Shown: positions 33,190 to 41,270 of the stretch, in pieces
Layout of the letters: each line of letters begins with the position of its first letter
Position numbering within the stretch: the first letter of the stretch is position 1
Origin: Cellulomonas fimi ATCC 484
GTDB taxonomy: Bacteria; Actinomycetota; Actinomycetes; Actinomycetales; Cellulomonadaceae
Direction: 5' to 3'
Assembly (NCBI RefSeq): GCF_000212695.1
Contig: NC_015514.1
Location: 930,001-994,000 of the forward strand
Length of the DNA: 64,000 nucleotides
Notes under the pieces: model-generated
What the model saw: the letters and a program-made list of their open reading frames with translations, nothing else
The model's database searches: none
Told to the model about the DNA's origin: nothing
Program-made: the position numbers and the translations under genes

Positions 33190-33822
33190 GTGCCCACGTC
33201 GCGTCCGCCCGAGCCTGCCGCCGCGGTGCGGCCCCGCGGCCGGCGCCCGGCGGGGGAGGACACGCGCGGGGCGATCGCGGCCGCGGCCCGCGAGGAGTTC
33301 GCCGAGAAGGGGTACGAGGCGGCGAGCGTGCGGTCGGTGGCCCGGCGGGCCGGGGTCGACCCGGCGCTCGTCCGGCACTACTTCGGCGACAAGGCGGCGC
33401 TGTTCGCGGCAGGGGTGATCCCGCGGGGCGTCGACCCGGCGCAGTCCGCGGCGGACCTCGTCGCCGGGGGCCTGGACGGGCTGGGGGAGCGGCTGCTGCG
33501 CACGGTGCTGGGCGTGTGGGACTCGGACGGCGGCGTCACGTTCCGGGCCGTGTTCTCCGGCTTCGGCTCGGGCGAGGTGCCGTCGCAGGCCCTCATGGGG
33601 TACGTCGGCCGCGAGGTCTTCTCGCAGGTCGCGCGGGTCCTGCCCGGCCCCGACCCGGCGCTGCGGGTGTCGCTCGTCGCGTCGCACGTGGTCGGGGTGC
33701 TCGTCACGCGGCACGTGCTCCGGGTCGAGCCCGTGGCGTCGCTCGACGCGGACCGGCTGGCCGCGCTCGTCGGCCCGGTCGTGCAGCGGTACCTCGACGG
33801 GCCGCTGCCAGGCGGCGCGTGA
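33190..33822 (+). CDS. TetR-family transcriptional regulator
   Basis: A 210-residue regulator. After a Pro/Arg-rich 20-residue head comes the TetR helix-turn-helix (IAAAAREEFAEKGYEAASVRSVARRAGVDPALVRHYFGDKAALF region, about 30-72; recognition helix DPALVRHYFGDK) and an all-helical ligand domain. TAGGCT at 33177-33182 lies 7 bases upstream of the GTG, indicating a leaderless transcript and fixing the start. The next gene starts 41 bases later with its own leaderless promoter. Target unknown. Confidence 0.87.
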   Translation: MPTSRPPEPAAAVRPRGRRPAGEDTRGAIAAAAREEFAEKGYEAASVRSVARRAGVDPALVRHYFGDKAALFAAGVIPRGVDPAQSAADLVAGGLDGLGERLLRTVLGVWDSDGGVTFRAVFSGFGSGEVPSQALMGYVGREVFSQVARVLPGPDPALRVSLVASHVVGVLVTRHVLRVEPVASLDADRLAALVGPVVQRYLDGPLPGGA

Positions 33823-33863
33823 AACCGTCGCGCACGGGGGTCGCGCGGGCGTAGGTTCCCGAC

Positions 33864-34733
33864 GTGCCGACCGCTGACGTGCCGTCCCCCGACGACCGCG
33901 CTGCCGGCGTGCCGTCCCCGGAGGCGCGCAGCCCCGGTGTGCCGTCGCCCGACCCGGTGGCCCTCGCCGCGCGGTTGCGCGCCGCGGGATGCGTCTTCGC
34001 CGAGGACGAGGCGGCCCTCCTGCTCGGTGCGACGGACGACCCGGACCGCCTCGAGACGATGGTCGTGCGCCGCGTCGCCGGCGAGCCGCTCGAGCAGGTG
34101 CTCGGGTGGGCGGAGTTCTGCGGGCTGCGGGTCGCGGTCGCCCCGACGGTGTTCGTGCCGCGTCGCCGCACCGAGGTGCTGGTGCGCGAGGCGGTCGCGC
34201 TCGCTCCGGCGCGCGGCGCGGTGGTCGTCGACCTGTGCTGCGGGACGGGGGCCGTGGGGCTCGCGGTGGTGTCGTCGCTGGTGGACGCGGTCCTGGTGGC
34301 CGTCGACGTGGACCCTGCGGCGGTGCAGGTCGCGCGCCGGAACCTCGACCCGGTGGGCGGCGTGGCGCTCCTGGGCGACGTCGACGCGCCGTTGCCCTCG
34401 CACCTGGAGGGCCGGGTCGACGTCCTCACCGCGAACGCCCCGTACGTCCCGACCGACGAGGTCCGCCTCATGCCGCCCGAGGCGCGCGACCACGAGGCCC
34501 GCGTCGCGCTCGACGGCGGACCGGACGGGCTGGACGTGCAGCGCCGGGTCGCCGCAGCCGCGCCGCGCTGGTTGCGGCCCGGCGGTCACCTCCTCGTCGA
34601 GACGAGCGGGCGGCAGGCGCCGGCCACGGCCGCGGCGATGTCCGCGGCGGGCCTGGTGCCGTGGGTCGTGCGGGACGACGAGGTGGGCGCGACCGTCGTC
34701 ATCGGCCGCCGAGACGTCCCGCGGCCCGGCTGA
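33864..34733 (+). CDS. Putative protein N5-glutamine methyltransferase (PrmC-related)
   Basis: A 289-residue methyltransferase of the PrmC-related actinobacterial group. The SAM loop is VVDLCCGTGAVGLAVV (about 117-132), then VAVDVDPAAV, and the substrate motif reads NAPYVPT (about 192-198) rather than the canonical NPPY. A substitution at the first Pro is known in this group as I recall. The N-terminal 30 residues contain a Pro-rich repeat (VPSPD/VPSPE three times), an oddity without known role. TAGGTT at 33852-33857 makes it leaderless. Its 3' end overlaps the convergent DoxX gene by 35 bp. Confidence 0.83.
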   Translation: MPTADVPSPDDRAAGVPSPEARSPGVPSPDPVALAARLRAAGCVFAEDEAALLLGATDDPDRLETMVVRRVAGEPLEQVLGWAEFCGLRVAVAPTVFVPRRRTEVLVREAVALAPARGAVVVDLCCGTGAVGLAVVSSLVDAVLVAVDVDPAAVQVARRNLDPVGGVALLGDVDAPLPSHLEGRVDVLTANAPYVPTDEVRLMPPEARDHEARVALDGGPDGLDVQRRVAAAAPRWLRPGGHLLVETSGRQAPATAAAMSAAGLVPWVVRDDEVGATVVIGRRDVPRPG

Positions 34734-35103
34734 CGGCGACGGCCCAGGCGACGAGCGGCACCTGCAGCGGCAGCCGCCCCCACGCGACCCACGGGCTGCG
34801 CGACCAGTGCCCGGCGCCGGGGTGCGAGCGGACGGCCATGGTGACGTTGCCGGGGAAGACCGCGACGAGCAGCGCGGCCGACGCGATCCCGCCCGCCCGC
34901 CGCGTCGCGGGCGCGACGAGCGCCGCCGCGCACGCCAGCTCCGCGACGCCGCTGCCGAGCACCCACGGACCGGGTGCGCCGAGCGCACGCGGGACGAGGG
35001 GGTGGAACAGCGCGGGGCGGCGCAGGTGCAGGACCCCGGCGGACCCGAGGAGGGCGGCGAGCGCGACGGCGGGCCCGTGGCGGCGGACGGGTGCGGGGAG
35101 CAT
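34699..35103 (-). CDS. DoxX-family-like membrane protein
   Basis: A 134-residue protein with four predicted membrane segments (about 10-26, 45-70, 73-92, 108-125). LRRPALFHPLVPRAL after the first segment and the GSGVAELACAAALVAP and NVTMAV patterns fit the DoxX/DoxD-like family. Its function in most bacteria is unknown. The ATG at 35103 faces the divergent gene at 35172, and the 3' end runs 35 bp into the convergent methyltransferase gene. Confidence 0.78.
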   Translation of the reverse strand: MLPAPVRRHGPAVALAALLGSAGVLHLRRPALFHPLVPRALGAPGPWVLGSGVAELACAAALVAPATRRAGGIASAALLVAVFPGNVTMAVRSHPGAGHWSRSPWVAWGRLPLQVPLVAWAVAVSRAAGRLGGR

Positions 35104-35171
35104 GCCCCACGGTAGGGGGACGCCGGGGCGTGCGGCACCCGCTCGTGGGAGGTGACCGCTACGGTCGCGCC

Positions 35172-36014
35172 ATGACGACGCCGTCGGCCGCGCTGCCGTT
35201 CTCCGACGTGATCCGCACCGAGTCCGCCCGTGCCGCGGACGTGCTGGCCGCCGCACCACCCGACGCCCGCGTCCCCGCGTGCCCGGACTGGTCCGCGGGC
35301 GACCTCGCGCACCACCTGGGGGAGGTGCAGGGCTTCTGGGCGCAGGTCGTGGCGCTCGCGGGGCCCGACGCGGTCGTCGACCTCGGCGGGGACCCGCCGG
35401 CGGGTGTCGTCGAGCCGCCGCGACCGCCCGAGGAGGAGCTCGTCGGGGGGCTGCGGGGAGCCTCGGCGACGCTGCTCGACGCACTCGCGGCGCACGGCCC
35501 GTCGGAGCGCTGCTGGTCGTGGTCGGCGCACGGGGGCGACGTGGCGTGGGTGCTGCGCAGGCAGGCGCACGAGGTGCTCGTGCACCGGGTCGACGCCGAG
35601 CAGGTGGCGGGCGTCCCGGTCACGCCGCCGGACGTCGCGGTCGCGGCGGACGGGGTCGACGAGATGCTCGCGGTCATGATGAGCGGCCTGCCGGACTGGG
35701 CGTCGTTCACGCCCGACCCGGCCGCTCGGGTGCGGGTCGTCGCGCGCGACGCGGGACGGTCGTGGCTGGTCGCGCTCGGGCGGTTCACGGGCACGTCGCC
35801 GCGGACGGGCGCGACGTACGACCTCGACGCCGGGGAGCTCGTCGCGCGCGACCTCCCGGCCGTCGAGGCGGGTGCCGCGGCGACGGTGACGGGTACGGCG
35901 TGGGACCTCGACCGGTGGCTGTGGGGCCGGGGGACGCTGGAGGTGCTGGAGGTGGACGGTGACGCCGCCGTCGTCGACCGGTTCCGGGCGGTGCTCGTCG
36001 AGTCGAGCCAGTGA
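35172..36014 (+). CDS. Maleylpyruvate isomerase / mycothiol-dependent enzyme family protein
   Basis: A 280-residue protein with a DinB-like four-helix N-terminal domain and an SCP2-like C-terminal domain. The zinc-binding His residues are probably those in DLAHHLGEVQ (about 45-54) and QAHEVLVHRVDAE (about 134-146), as in mycothiol-dependent maleylpyruvate isomerase. Such proteins are abundant in actinobacteria, which make mycothiol, and mostly uncharacterised. TACGGT at 35160-35165 ends 6 bases before the ATG, so the mRNA is probably leaderless. Confidence 0.85.
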   Translation: MTTPSAALPFSDVIRTESARAADVLAAAPPDARVPACPDWSAGDLAHHLGEVQGFWAQVVALAGPDAVVDLGGDPPAGVVEPPRPPEEELVGGLRGASATLLDALAAHGPSERCWSWSAHGGDVAWVLRRQAHEVLVHRVDAEQVAGVPVTPPDVAVAADGVDEMLAVMMSGLPDWASFTPDPAARVRVVARDAGRSWLVALGRFTGTSPRTGATYDLDAGELVARDLPAVEAGAAATVTGTAWDLDRWLWGRGTLEVLEVDGDAAVVDRFRAVLVESSQ

Positions 36015-36044
36015 GGTCCTTGCCCTGAGCGGTCCCGAGGAGCA

Positions 36045-36066
36045 TTATTCCTCACATGGGGAATAA
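36045..36066. promoter_or_regulatory. Perfect inverted repeat across the start codon of the ABC-2 exporter ATPase
   Basis: TTATTCC (36045-36051) and GGAATAA (36060-36066) form a 7-bp inverted repeat with an 8-bp spacer that includes the ATG at 36056. The AT-rich block stands out in this GC-rich DNA. It could be a repressor site (TetR or MarR type) or an mRNA hairpin hiding the start. Confidence 0.5.
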
Positions 36067-36853
36067 CGTTCCGGCGATCACCGTCCGCGGCCTGCGGGTC
36101 GTGCGCGGCGGCCAGGCCGTGCTCGACGGGCTCGACCTCACGGTGCCGGCCGGACAGGTCGTCGGGCTGCTCGGACCGAGCGGCAGCGGCAAGACGACCC
36201 TGATGCGCACGGTCGTCGGAGCCCAGGTGGTCGCGTCCGGTGAGGTCCGGGTGCTCGGCGAGCCCGCCGGCTCGGCCGCGCTGCGCCCCCGGATCGGCTA
36301 CGTCACGCAGGCGCCCAGCGTCTACGTCGACCTCACGGTCACCGAGAACCTCCGCTACGCGGCGGCGATCCTCGGCCTCGGGCAGCGGGAGGTCGACCGC
36401 GCGATCGACGAGGTCGACCTCGGAGCGCACGCGCGGCAGGGCATCGGCACGCTCTCGGGCGGTGAGCGGTCCCGCGTGTCGCTCGCGATCGCGCTGCTGG
36501 CCCACCCCGAGCTGCTGGTGCTCGACGAGCCGACCGTCGGCCTCGACCCCGTGCTGCGTCGCGACCTGTGGGACCTGTTCGGCCGCCTCGCGGCCGGCGG
36601 CGCGAGCCTGCTCGTGTCGAGCCACGTCATGGACGAGGCCGCGCGCTGCGACCGGCTCGTGCTCATGCGCCAGGGCGCGGTGCTGGCCGACGCGACGCTC
36701 CCCGAGCTCCTGGCGCGTACGGGTGCCGCGGACGCCGAGGGCGCGTTCCTCGCGCTGGTCGACGAGGCCGAGGCGGGTGGTGGCGGCGGCCCGGGTGGAC
36801 GCGGACCCGGCGCGGCGGGCCGGCACGCGACGGGTACCGGGAGCGCGGCATGA
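36056..36853 (+). CDS. ABC-2-type exporter ATP-binding protein
   Basis: A 265-residue ATPase: Walker A GPSGSGKTT (about 42-50), Q-loop YVTQAPSVYVDLTV, signature LSGGERSRVSLAIAL (about 138-152), Walker B LLVLDEPTVGLDP and H-loop SSHVMDEA. This is the DRI/NodI-like class that pairs with single-domain ABC-2 permeases for drug or lipid export. The last 30 residues are Gly-rich. GAGGAG lies 13 bases before the ATG, rather far; the start region is covered by an inverted repeat. Overlaps the permease gene by ATGA. Confidence 0.9.
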   Translation: MGNNVPAITVRGLRVVRGGQAVLDGLDLTVPAGQVVGLLGPSGSGKTTLMRTVVGAQVVASGEVRVLGEPAGSAALRPRIGYVTQAPSVYVDLTVTENLRYAAAILGLGQREVDRAIDEVDLGAHARQGIGTLSGGERSRVSLAIALLAHPELLVLDEPTVGLDPVLRRDLWDLFGRLAAGGASLLVSSHVMDEAARCDRLVLMRQGAVLADATLPELLARTGAADAEGAFLALVDEAEAGGGGGPGGRGPGAAGRHATGTGSAA

Positions 36854-37581
36854 GCGCCCGGCTGACGGCGGCGACGGCCGCCCGCGTCCTGACCCAGCTG
36901 CGCCACGACCACCGGACGATCGCCCTCGTGCTGCTGCTGCCGTGCCTGCTGCTCGGCCTCATCGCGTGGATGTTCGACGGCACCCCGGTGCTCGACCAGT
37001 TCGGCCCGCTGCTCGTCGGCCTGTTCCCGCTGCTGGTGATGTTCCTGGTGACGAGCGTCGCGACGCTGCGCGAGCGGACGTCCGGGACGCTGGAGCGGCT
37101 CATGACGATGCCGATCGGCCGGGCGGACGTCGTCGTGGGCTACGCGATCGCGTTCGCGGTGCTGGCGACGGTGCAGGCCGTGGTCGTCGTGGGGTTCGCG
37201 GTCGGGGTGTGCGGGATGGACGTGGCGGGGCCGCTCGGTCTCGTCGTGCTCGTGGCGGTGCTCGACGCCGTGCTCGGCTCGGCGCTCGGGCTGGGGGCGT
37301 CGGCGCTCGCGCGCACGGAGTTCCAGGCCGTCCAGCTCATGCCGGCGGTCGTCTTCCCGCAGCTCATCACGTGCGGCCTGCTCATGCCGCGCGACGAGAT
37401 GCCGCAGGTGCTCGAGTGGCTGTCCCGCGTCTTCCCGCTGACCTACGCGCTCGACGCGATGCAGAAGCTCGCCGCGGGGTCGGGCTGGACGGAGGTCCGC
37501 GGCGACGTCGGCGTGGTCGCGCTGTTCATCGTCGGGGCGCTCGTGGTGGGTGCGACGACGCTCCGCCGCCGCACTCCCTGA
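36850..37581 (+). CDS. ABC-2-type exporter permease
   Basis: A 243-residue permease with six predicted membrane segments. Features are LLLPCLLLGLIAWMFDGTPV, the coupling segment LRERTSGTLERLMTMPIGRADVVVGY (about 77-102) and LITCGLLMPRDEMPQVLEWLSRVFPLTYALDAM (about 177-209), all typical of the ABC2_membrane family. It forms the exporter with the preceding ATPase. A perfect 14-bp terminator hairpin follows after 6 bases. Confidence 0.9.
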   Translation: MSARLTAATAARVLTQLRHDHRTIALVLLLPCLLLGLIAWMFDGTPVLDQFGPLLVGLFPLLVMFLVTSVATLRERTSGTLERLMTMPIGRADVVVGYAIAFAVLATVQAVVVVGFAVGVCGMDVAGPLGLVVLVAVLDAVLGSALGLGASALARTEFQAVQLMPAVVFPQLITCGLLMPRDEMPQVLEWLSRVFPLTYALDAMQKLAAGSGWTEVRGDVGVVALFIVGALVVGATTLRRRTP

Positions 37582-37587
37582 CCGCTG

Positions 37588-37621
37588 ACGGGCCGCCCGT
37601 GGCCACTCACGGGCGGCCCGT
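37588..37621 (+). terminator. Terminator after the ABC-2 exporter
   Basis: A perfect 14-bp stem (37588-37601 with 37608-37621) with a 6-base loop lies directly after the permease stop and isolates the following operon. Confidence 0.85.
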
Positions 37622-37677
37622 GACACATGGGAGCGCGGCCATCGGTCGCCGAGACCAACTCGTGTCCTCCCGTGTCT

Positions 37678-37715
37678 TGACTACGTAGTCAGGCGACGGT
37701 TTGACTACGTAGTCA
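37678..37715. promoter_or_regulatory. Two identical perfect palindromic operators of the galactosidase operon
   Basis: TGACTACGTAGTCA occurs at 37678-37691 and again at 37702-37715, 24 bp apart centre to centre. Both are perfect 14-bp palindromes with the central CG usual for LacI-family proteins. They lie 31 bases upstream of the LacI gene that heads the operon, so autoregulation plus control of the downstream transporter and enzymes is likely. Confidence 0.8.
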
Positions 37716-37745
37716 TCGGACAGAGCCGACCGAAGGAGACACCTC

Positions 37746-38765
37746 GTGGCCGTGGAGCGCGCAGTCGTCGCGGTGGACGTCGCCCGCGCCGCCGGGGTCT
37801 CCCAGAAGACGGTCTCCCGCGTCATCAACGGCGACCCGCACGTGCGCCCCGAGGTCCGCGAGCGCGTCCGCGCCGCCGCCGCGCAGCTCGGCTACCGGCC
37901 CAACCGCGCCGCCCGCCAGCTGGTCTCGGGCCGCAGCCGCACCATCGGCGTGCTGTCCGTCGGCTCCACCGACTTCGGGCCCGCGTCGCTCATGGTCGGC
38001 ATCGAGCACGCGATCCGGTCCGCCGGGTACGCGATGTCGGTCGTCAACACGCTCGAAGGGGACCCGGAGAGCATCACCGAGTCGCTGCAGGGCCTCGTCG
38101 ACCAGGGGGTCGACGGCGTCGCCGTCAACGAGCCCGTCGGCGTCTTCCAGCTCGACCCGGGCCAGATCGGCGACCTGCCGATCCTCAGCCTGTCCGGCCG
38201 CTACGGGATCTCGGGCAACGAGATCATGGTCGACGCGGACCAGTCGGGCGGCGGCCGCGCCGCGACCGAGCACCTGCTGGGACTGGGCCACCGCACCGTG
38301 CACCACGTCGCCGGTCCCGCGGGCTGGCGCTCGGCGGGCCTGCGCCTCGACGGCTGGCGCGACGCCCTCGAGCGGGCCGGCGCCCCCGCGCCCGAGCCGC
38401 TGCACGGCGACTGGAGCGCACCGTCGGGCTACGCCCTCGGGCAGCGGCTCGCCGCCGACCCCGACGTGAGCGCGGTGTTCGTCGCCAACGACCACATGGC
38501 GATCGGCGTGCTGCGCGCGTTCGCCGACGCGGGCCGCGACGTCCCCGGAGACGTCTCCGTCGTCGGGTTCGACGACATCCCCGAGGCCGCCTACCTCACC
38601 CGCGCCCTGACGACGATCCGCCAGGACCTCGCGCAGCTCGCGTCCTTCGGCGTCCGGCTCCTCGTCGACGCCATCGAGAACCCGCGGCGGCAGGACCGCC
38701 GCGAGCACGTCCCGGTCGAGCTCGTGGTCCGGGAGACGACAGCAGCACCCCGCGGGAGGCGGTGA
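37746..38765 (+). CDS. LacI-family regulator heading the galactosidase operon
   Basis: A 339-residue repressor: helix-turn-helix VDVARAAGVSQKTVSRVING (about 10-29), hinge helix PNRAARQLVSGRSRTIGV, periplasmic-binding-protein domain, and the standard C terminus VPVELVVRETT. GAAGGAG stands 8 bases before the GTG. Two perfect palindromes upstream are its presumed sites. It is followed after 111 bases by the sugar-binding protein gene on the same strand. Effector probably a galacto-oligosaccharide or galactose, inferred from the GH42 genes. Confidence 0.9.
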   Translation: MAVERAVVAVDVARAAGVSQKTVSRVINGDPHVRPEVRERVRAAAAQLGYRPNRAARQLVSGRSRTIGVLSVGSTDFGPASLMVGIEHAIRSAGYAMSVVNTLEGDPESITESLQGLVDQGVDGVAVNEPVGVFQLDPGQIGDLPILSLSGRYGISGNEIMVDADQSGGGRAATEHLLGLGHRTVHHVAGPAGWRSAGLRLDGWRDALERAGAPAPEPLHGDWSAPSGYALGQRLAADPDVSAVFVANDHMAIGVLRAFADAGRDVPGDVSVVGFDDIPEAAYLTRALTTIRQDLAQLASFGVRLLVDAIENPRRQDRREHVPVELVVRETTAAPRGRR

Positions 38766-38876
38766 CCCCCCACCCGCACCAGGGCCGCCCCGCGGCCCGC
38801 CCGGGCACCCCGCACCCGATCGCGGCGGGGCGCACGCACCGACCGGAGCAGCACGACCTCTACGAAGGAGTGGAGC

Positions 38877-40250
38877 ATGTCGAGGACGATCACGTGGCGG
38901 CGCAAGGCCGCCGGACTCACCGCAGGCGTCGCGGTGGCGGCGCTCGCGCTCACCGCCTGCAGCGGCGGCGGGGGCGACGACGAGGGCACGGCCACCGGCC
39001 CCGTCAGCCAGGCCGACATCGACGAGGCGATGCAGACGCCGACCACGCTCACGTTCTGGACCTGGGTCCCGGACATCGAGAAGGAGGTCGCGCTCTTCGA
39101 GGCGGAGTACCCGGAGATCGACGTCGAGGTCGTCAACGTCGGCCAGGGCGCGGACCACTACCAGAAGCTGCGCAGCGCGCTGGAGGCGGGCGAGGGAGCC
39201 CCCGACGTCGCGCAGGTCGAGTTCCAGCACCTGCAGTCGTTCGCGCTCGGCGACAACCTGCTCGACCTCACGCCCTACCTGCCGCAGGACATCGGCGACG
39301 ACTACGTGCCGTGGGTCTGGGAGCAGGTGAGGTCCACCGACGGCGAGAAGGTGTGGGGCGTCCCGCAGGACTCCGGCCCGATGGGCCTGCTCTACCGCGA
39401 CGACATCCTCACGCAGCACGGCATCGAGGTGCCGACCACGTGGGACGCGTTCGCCCAGGCCGCGACGGACCTGCGCGCCAAGGACCCCAACGTCTACCTG
39501 ACGAACCTGCCCGGCAACGACATGGGCCAGTTCACCGCGCTGCTGTGGCAGTCGGGCGCGCGCCCTTTCGGCTTCGACGGCGAGGAGACCGTGACGATCG
39601 ACCTGACCTCCGAGGAGGCCACGCAGGTCGCGCAGTACTGGGGCGACCTCGTCGCCGCCGACGCCGTGTCGACCGACCCGGACTTCACGGACGCCTGGTA
39701 CCAGGGCCTGGCCAACGGCAAGTACGCGTCGTGGGTCTCCGCCGCGTGGGGGCCCGTCTTCCTGCAGGGCACCGCGGAGAACACCTCCGGCCTGTGGCGG
39801 GCCGCGACGATGCCGCAGTGGGAGGAGGGCGCGAACGTCTCGGCCAACTGGGGCGGCTCGTCCGACGCGGTGCTCGCGAGCACCGACAACCCGATCGCGG
39901 CGTCGCAGCTCGCGCTGTGGATCAACCACGACAAGGACTCGGCCATGACGATGGCGACCGAGCAGTTCCTCTTCCCGACCACGACCGAGGTGCTCGAGGA
40001 CCCGGCGTTCGCCGACCAGCAGGCCGAGTTCTACGGCGGCCAGGAGGTCAACAAGCTGTTCGCCGAGATCTCCGCGACGGTCGAGGCCGACTTCGGCTGG
40101 CTGCCGTTCATGGACTACGCCTACTCCGCCGGTGAGGAGACCGTCGGCAAGGCGATCGCGGAGAAGGGCGACCTCGTCGAGGCCATGCAGGCGTGGCAGG
40201 ACGAGCTCGTCACCTACGCCGAGCAGCAGGGCTTCACCGTCGCCGACTGA
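38877..40250 (+). CDS. Extracellular sugar-binding lipoprotein of an ABC importer
   Basis: A 457-residue family-1 solute-binding lipoprotein. The signal peptide has RRK, a hydrophobic core and lipobox LTAC (Cys at about 28). TLTFWTWVPDIEKEVALFEAEYP (about 57-79) is the usual first strand-helix, then GQGADHYQKLRSALEAGEGAPDVAQVE. Aromatics such as WGGSSD and WLPFMDY probably line the sugar pocket. GAAGGAGTGGAG precedes the ATG. It would capture oligosaccharides and hand them to the two permeases that follow. No ATPase is in the operon, so a shared MsiK-type ATPase is likely. Confidence 0.92.
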   Translation: MSRTITWRRKAAGLTAGVAVAALALTACSGGGGDDEGTATGPVSQADIDEAMQTPTTLTFWTWVPDIEKEVALFEAEYPEIDVEVVNVGQGADHYQKLRSALEAGEGAPDVAQVEFQHLQSFALGDNLLDLTPYLPQDIGDDYVPWVWEQVRSTDGEKVWGVPQDSGPMGLLYRDDILTQHGIEVPTTWDAFAQAATDLRAKDPNVYLTNLPGNDMGQFTALLWQSGARPFGFDGEETVTIDLTSEEATQVAQYWGDLVAADAVSTDPDFTDAWYQGLANGKYASWVSAAWGPVFLQGTAENTSGLWRAATMPQWEEGANVSANWGGSSDAVLASTDNPIAASQLALWINHDKDSAMTMATEQFLFPTTTEVLEDPAFADQQAEFYGGQEVNKLFAEISATVEADFGWLPFMDYAYSAGEETVGKAIAEKGDLVEAMQAWQDELVTYAEQQGFTVAD

Positions 40251-40257
40251 GGACGGC

Positions 40258-40292
40258 CCGGCCCCGCGGCGCTCCGCACGCCGCGGGGCCGG
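40258..40292 (+). promoter_or_regulatory. Strong hairpin between binding-protein and permease genes
   Basis: A perfect 14-bp GC stem (40258-40271 with 40279-40292) with a 7-base loop sits 7 bases after the binding-protein stop. In importer operons such hairpins commonly lower downstream expression or protect the upstream mRNA, giving excess binding protein. It could also be a partial terminator. Confidence 0.7.
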
Positions 40293-40319
40293 CGCCCCTC
40301 GCCGACCCCGGGAGACACC

Positions 40320-41270
40320 ATGACCGACCTCGCCACGCCCGCCCGCGCCGTCGCGGCCCCCCGGCCGCGCCGCCACGCGTCGCCCATGCGCCGCAAGCAG
40401 AACGCGACCGCCTACCTGCTCGTCGCACCGTTCGTGCTGATCTTCGTGCTGTTCCTCGTCACGCCGCTGGTGTACGCGGGCTACCTGAGCCTGTTCCGCG
40501 AGCGGCTCGTCGGCGGCACGGCCTTCGTCGGGCTCGAGAACTACACCCGCGCCCTGGCGGACCCGTCGTTCCTGTCCGGCGTCGGCCGGATGACCGTGTT
40601 CCTGCTCGTGCAGGTGCCCGTGATGCTGGGGATGGCGCTGCTGTTCGCGCTCCTGCTCGACGCGGGCGTGCTCTACCTGCAGCGCTTCATCCGGCTCGGC
40701 ATCTTCGTGCCGTACGCGGTGCCCGGCGTCGTCGCCGCGCTCATGTGGGGCTACCTCTACGGGCCCGACTTCGGACCCGCCGCGCAGATCGCCGAGAAGG
40801 TCGGCGCCTCCGCGCCGCCGTTCCTGTCCTCCGACTGGATGCTGTTCTCGATCATGAACATCGTCACGTGGGAGTTCGTCGGCTACAACATGATCATCAT
40901 CTACGCCGCGCTGCGGGCGATCCCCGCGGAGCTCTACGACGCGGCGTCCGTCGACGGCGCCGGCCCGGTCCGGACCGCGTGGAGCATCAAGATCCCGGCC
41001 GTGCGCCCCGCGCTGCTGCTCACGCTGATCTTCTCGGTGATCGGCACGTTCCAGCTCTTCAACGAGCCGAACCTGCTCGCGACCATCGCCCCGAACGTCA
41101 TCGGCGTCGACTACACGCCGAACCTCTACGCCTACAACCTCTCGTTCATCAACCGTGACCTGAACTACGCCGCCGCGATCGCGTTCCTGCTCGGCTTCGT
41201 CATCATGACGGTGTCGTACGTGGTGCAGCTGTCGGCGCAGCGCAAGGAGCGCAAGGAGCGTGCCCGATGA
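40320..41270 (+). CDS. Sugar ABC transporter permease (MalF type)
   Basis: A 316-residue membrane protein with six predicted segments. It starts with a basic head (PRPRRHASPMRRKQN), then LVAPFVLIFVLFLVTPLVYAGYLSLF, and has the cytoplasmic EAA-type loop reading AELYDAASVDGAGPVRTAWSIKIPAVRP (about 204-231), with Asp where the motif's Glu is usual. Its stop overlaps the next start by ATGA. It forms a heterodimer with the following permease. Confidence 0.92.
   Translation: MTDLATPARAVAAPRPRRHASPMRRKQNATAYLLVAPFVLIFVLFLVTPLVYAGYLSLFRERLVGGTAFVGLENYTRALADPSFLSGVGRMTVFLLVQVPVMLGMALLFALLLDAGVLYLQRFIRLGIFVPYAVPGVVAALMWGYLYGPDFGPAAQIAEKVGASAPPFLSSDWMLFSIMNIVTWEFVGYNMIIIYAALRAIPAELYDAASVDGAGPVRTAWSIKIPAVRPALLLTLIFSVIGTFQLFNEPNLLATIAPNVIGVDYTPNLYAYNLSFINRDLNYAAAIAFLLGFVIMTVSYVVQLSAQRKERKERAR

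Noticed and set aside
34699..34733. Possible annotation error at the methyltransferase/DoxX overlap
   Set aside because: Both reading frames show family-typical C termini; a 35-bp tail-to-tail overlap is acceptable.
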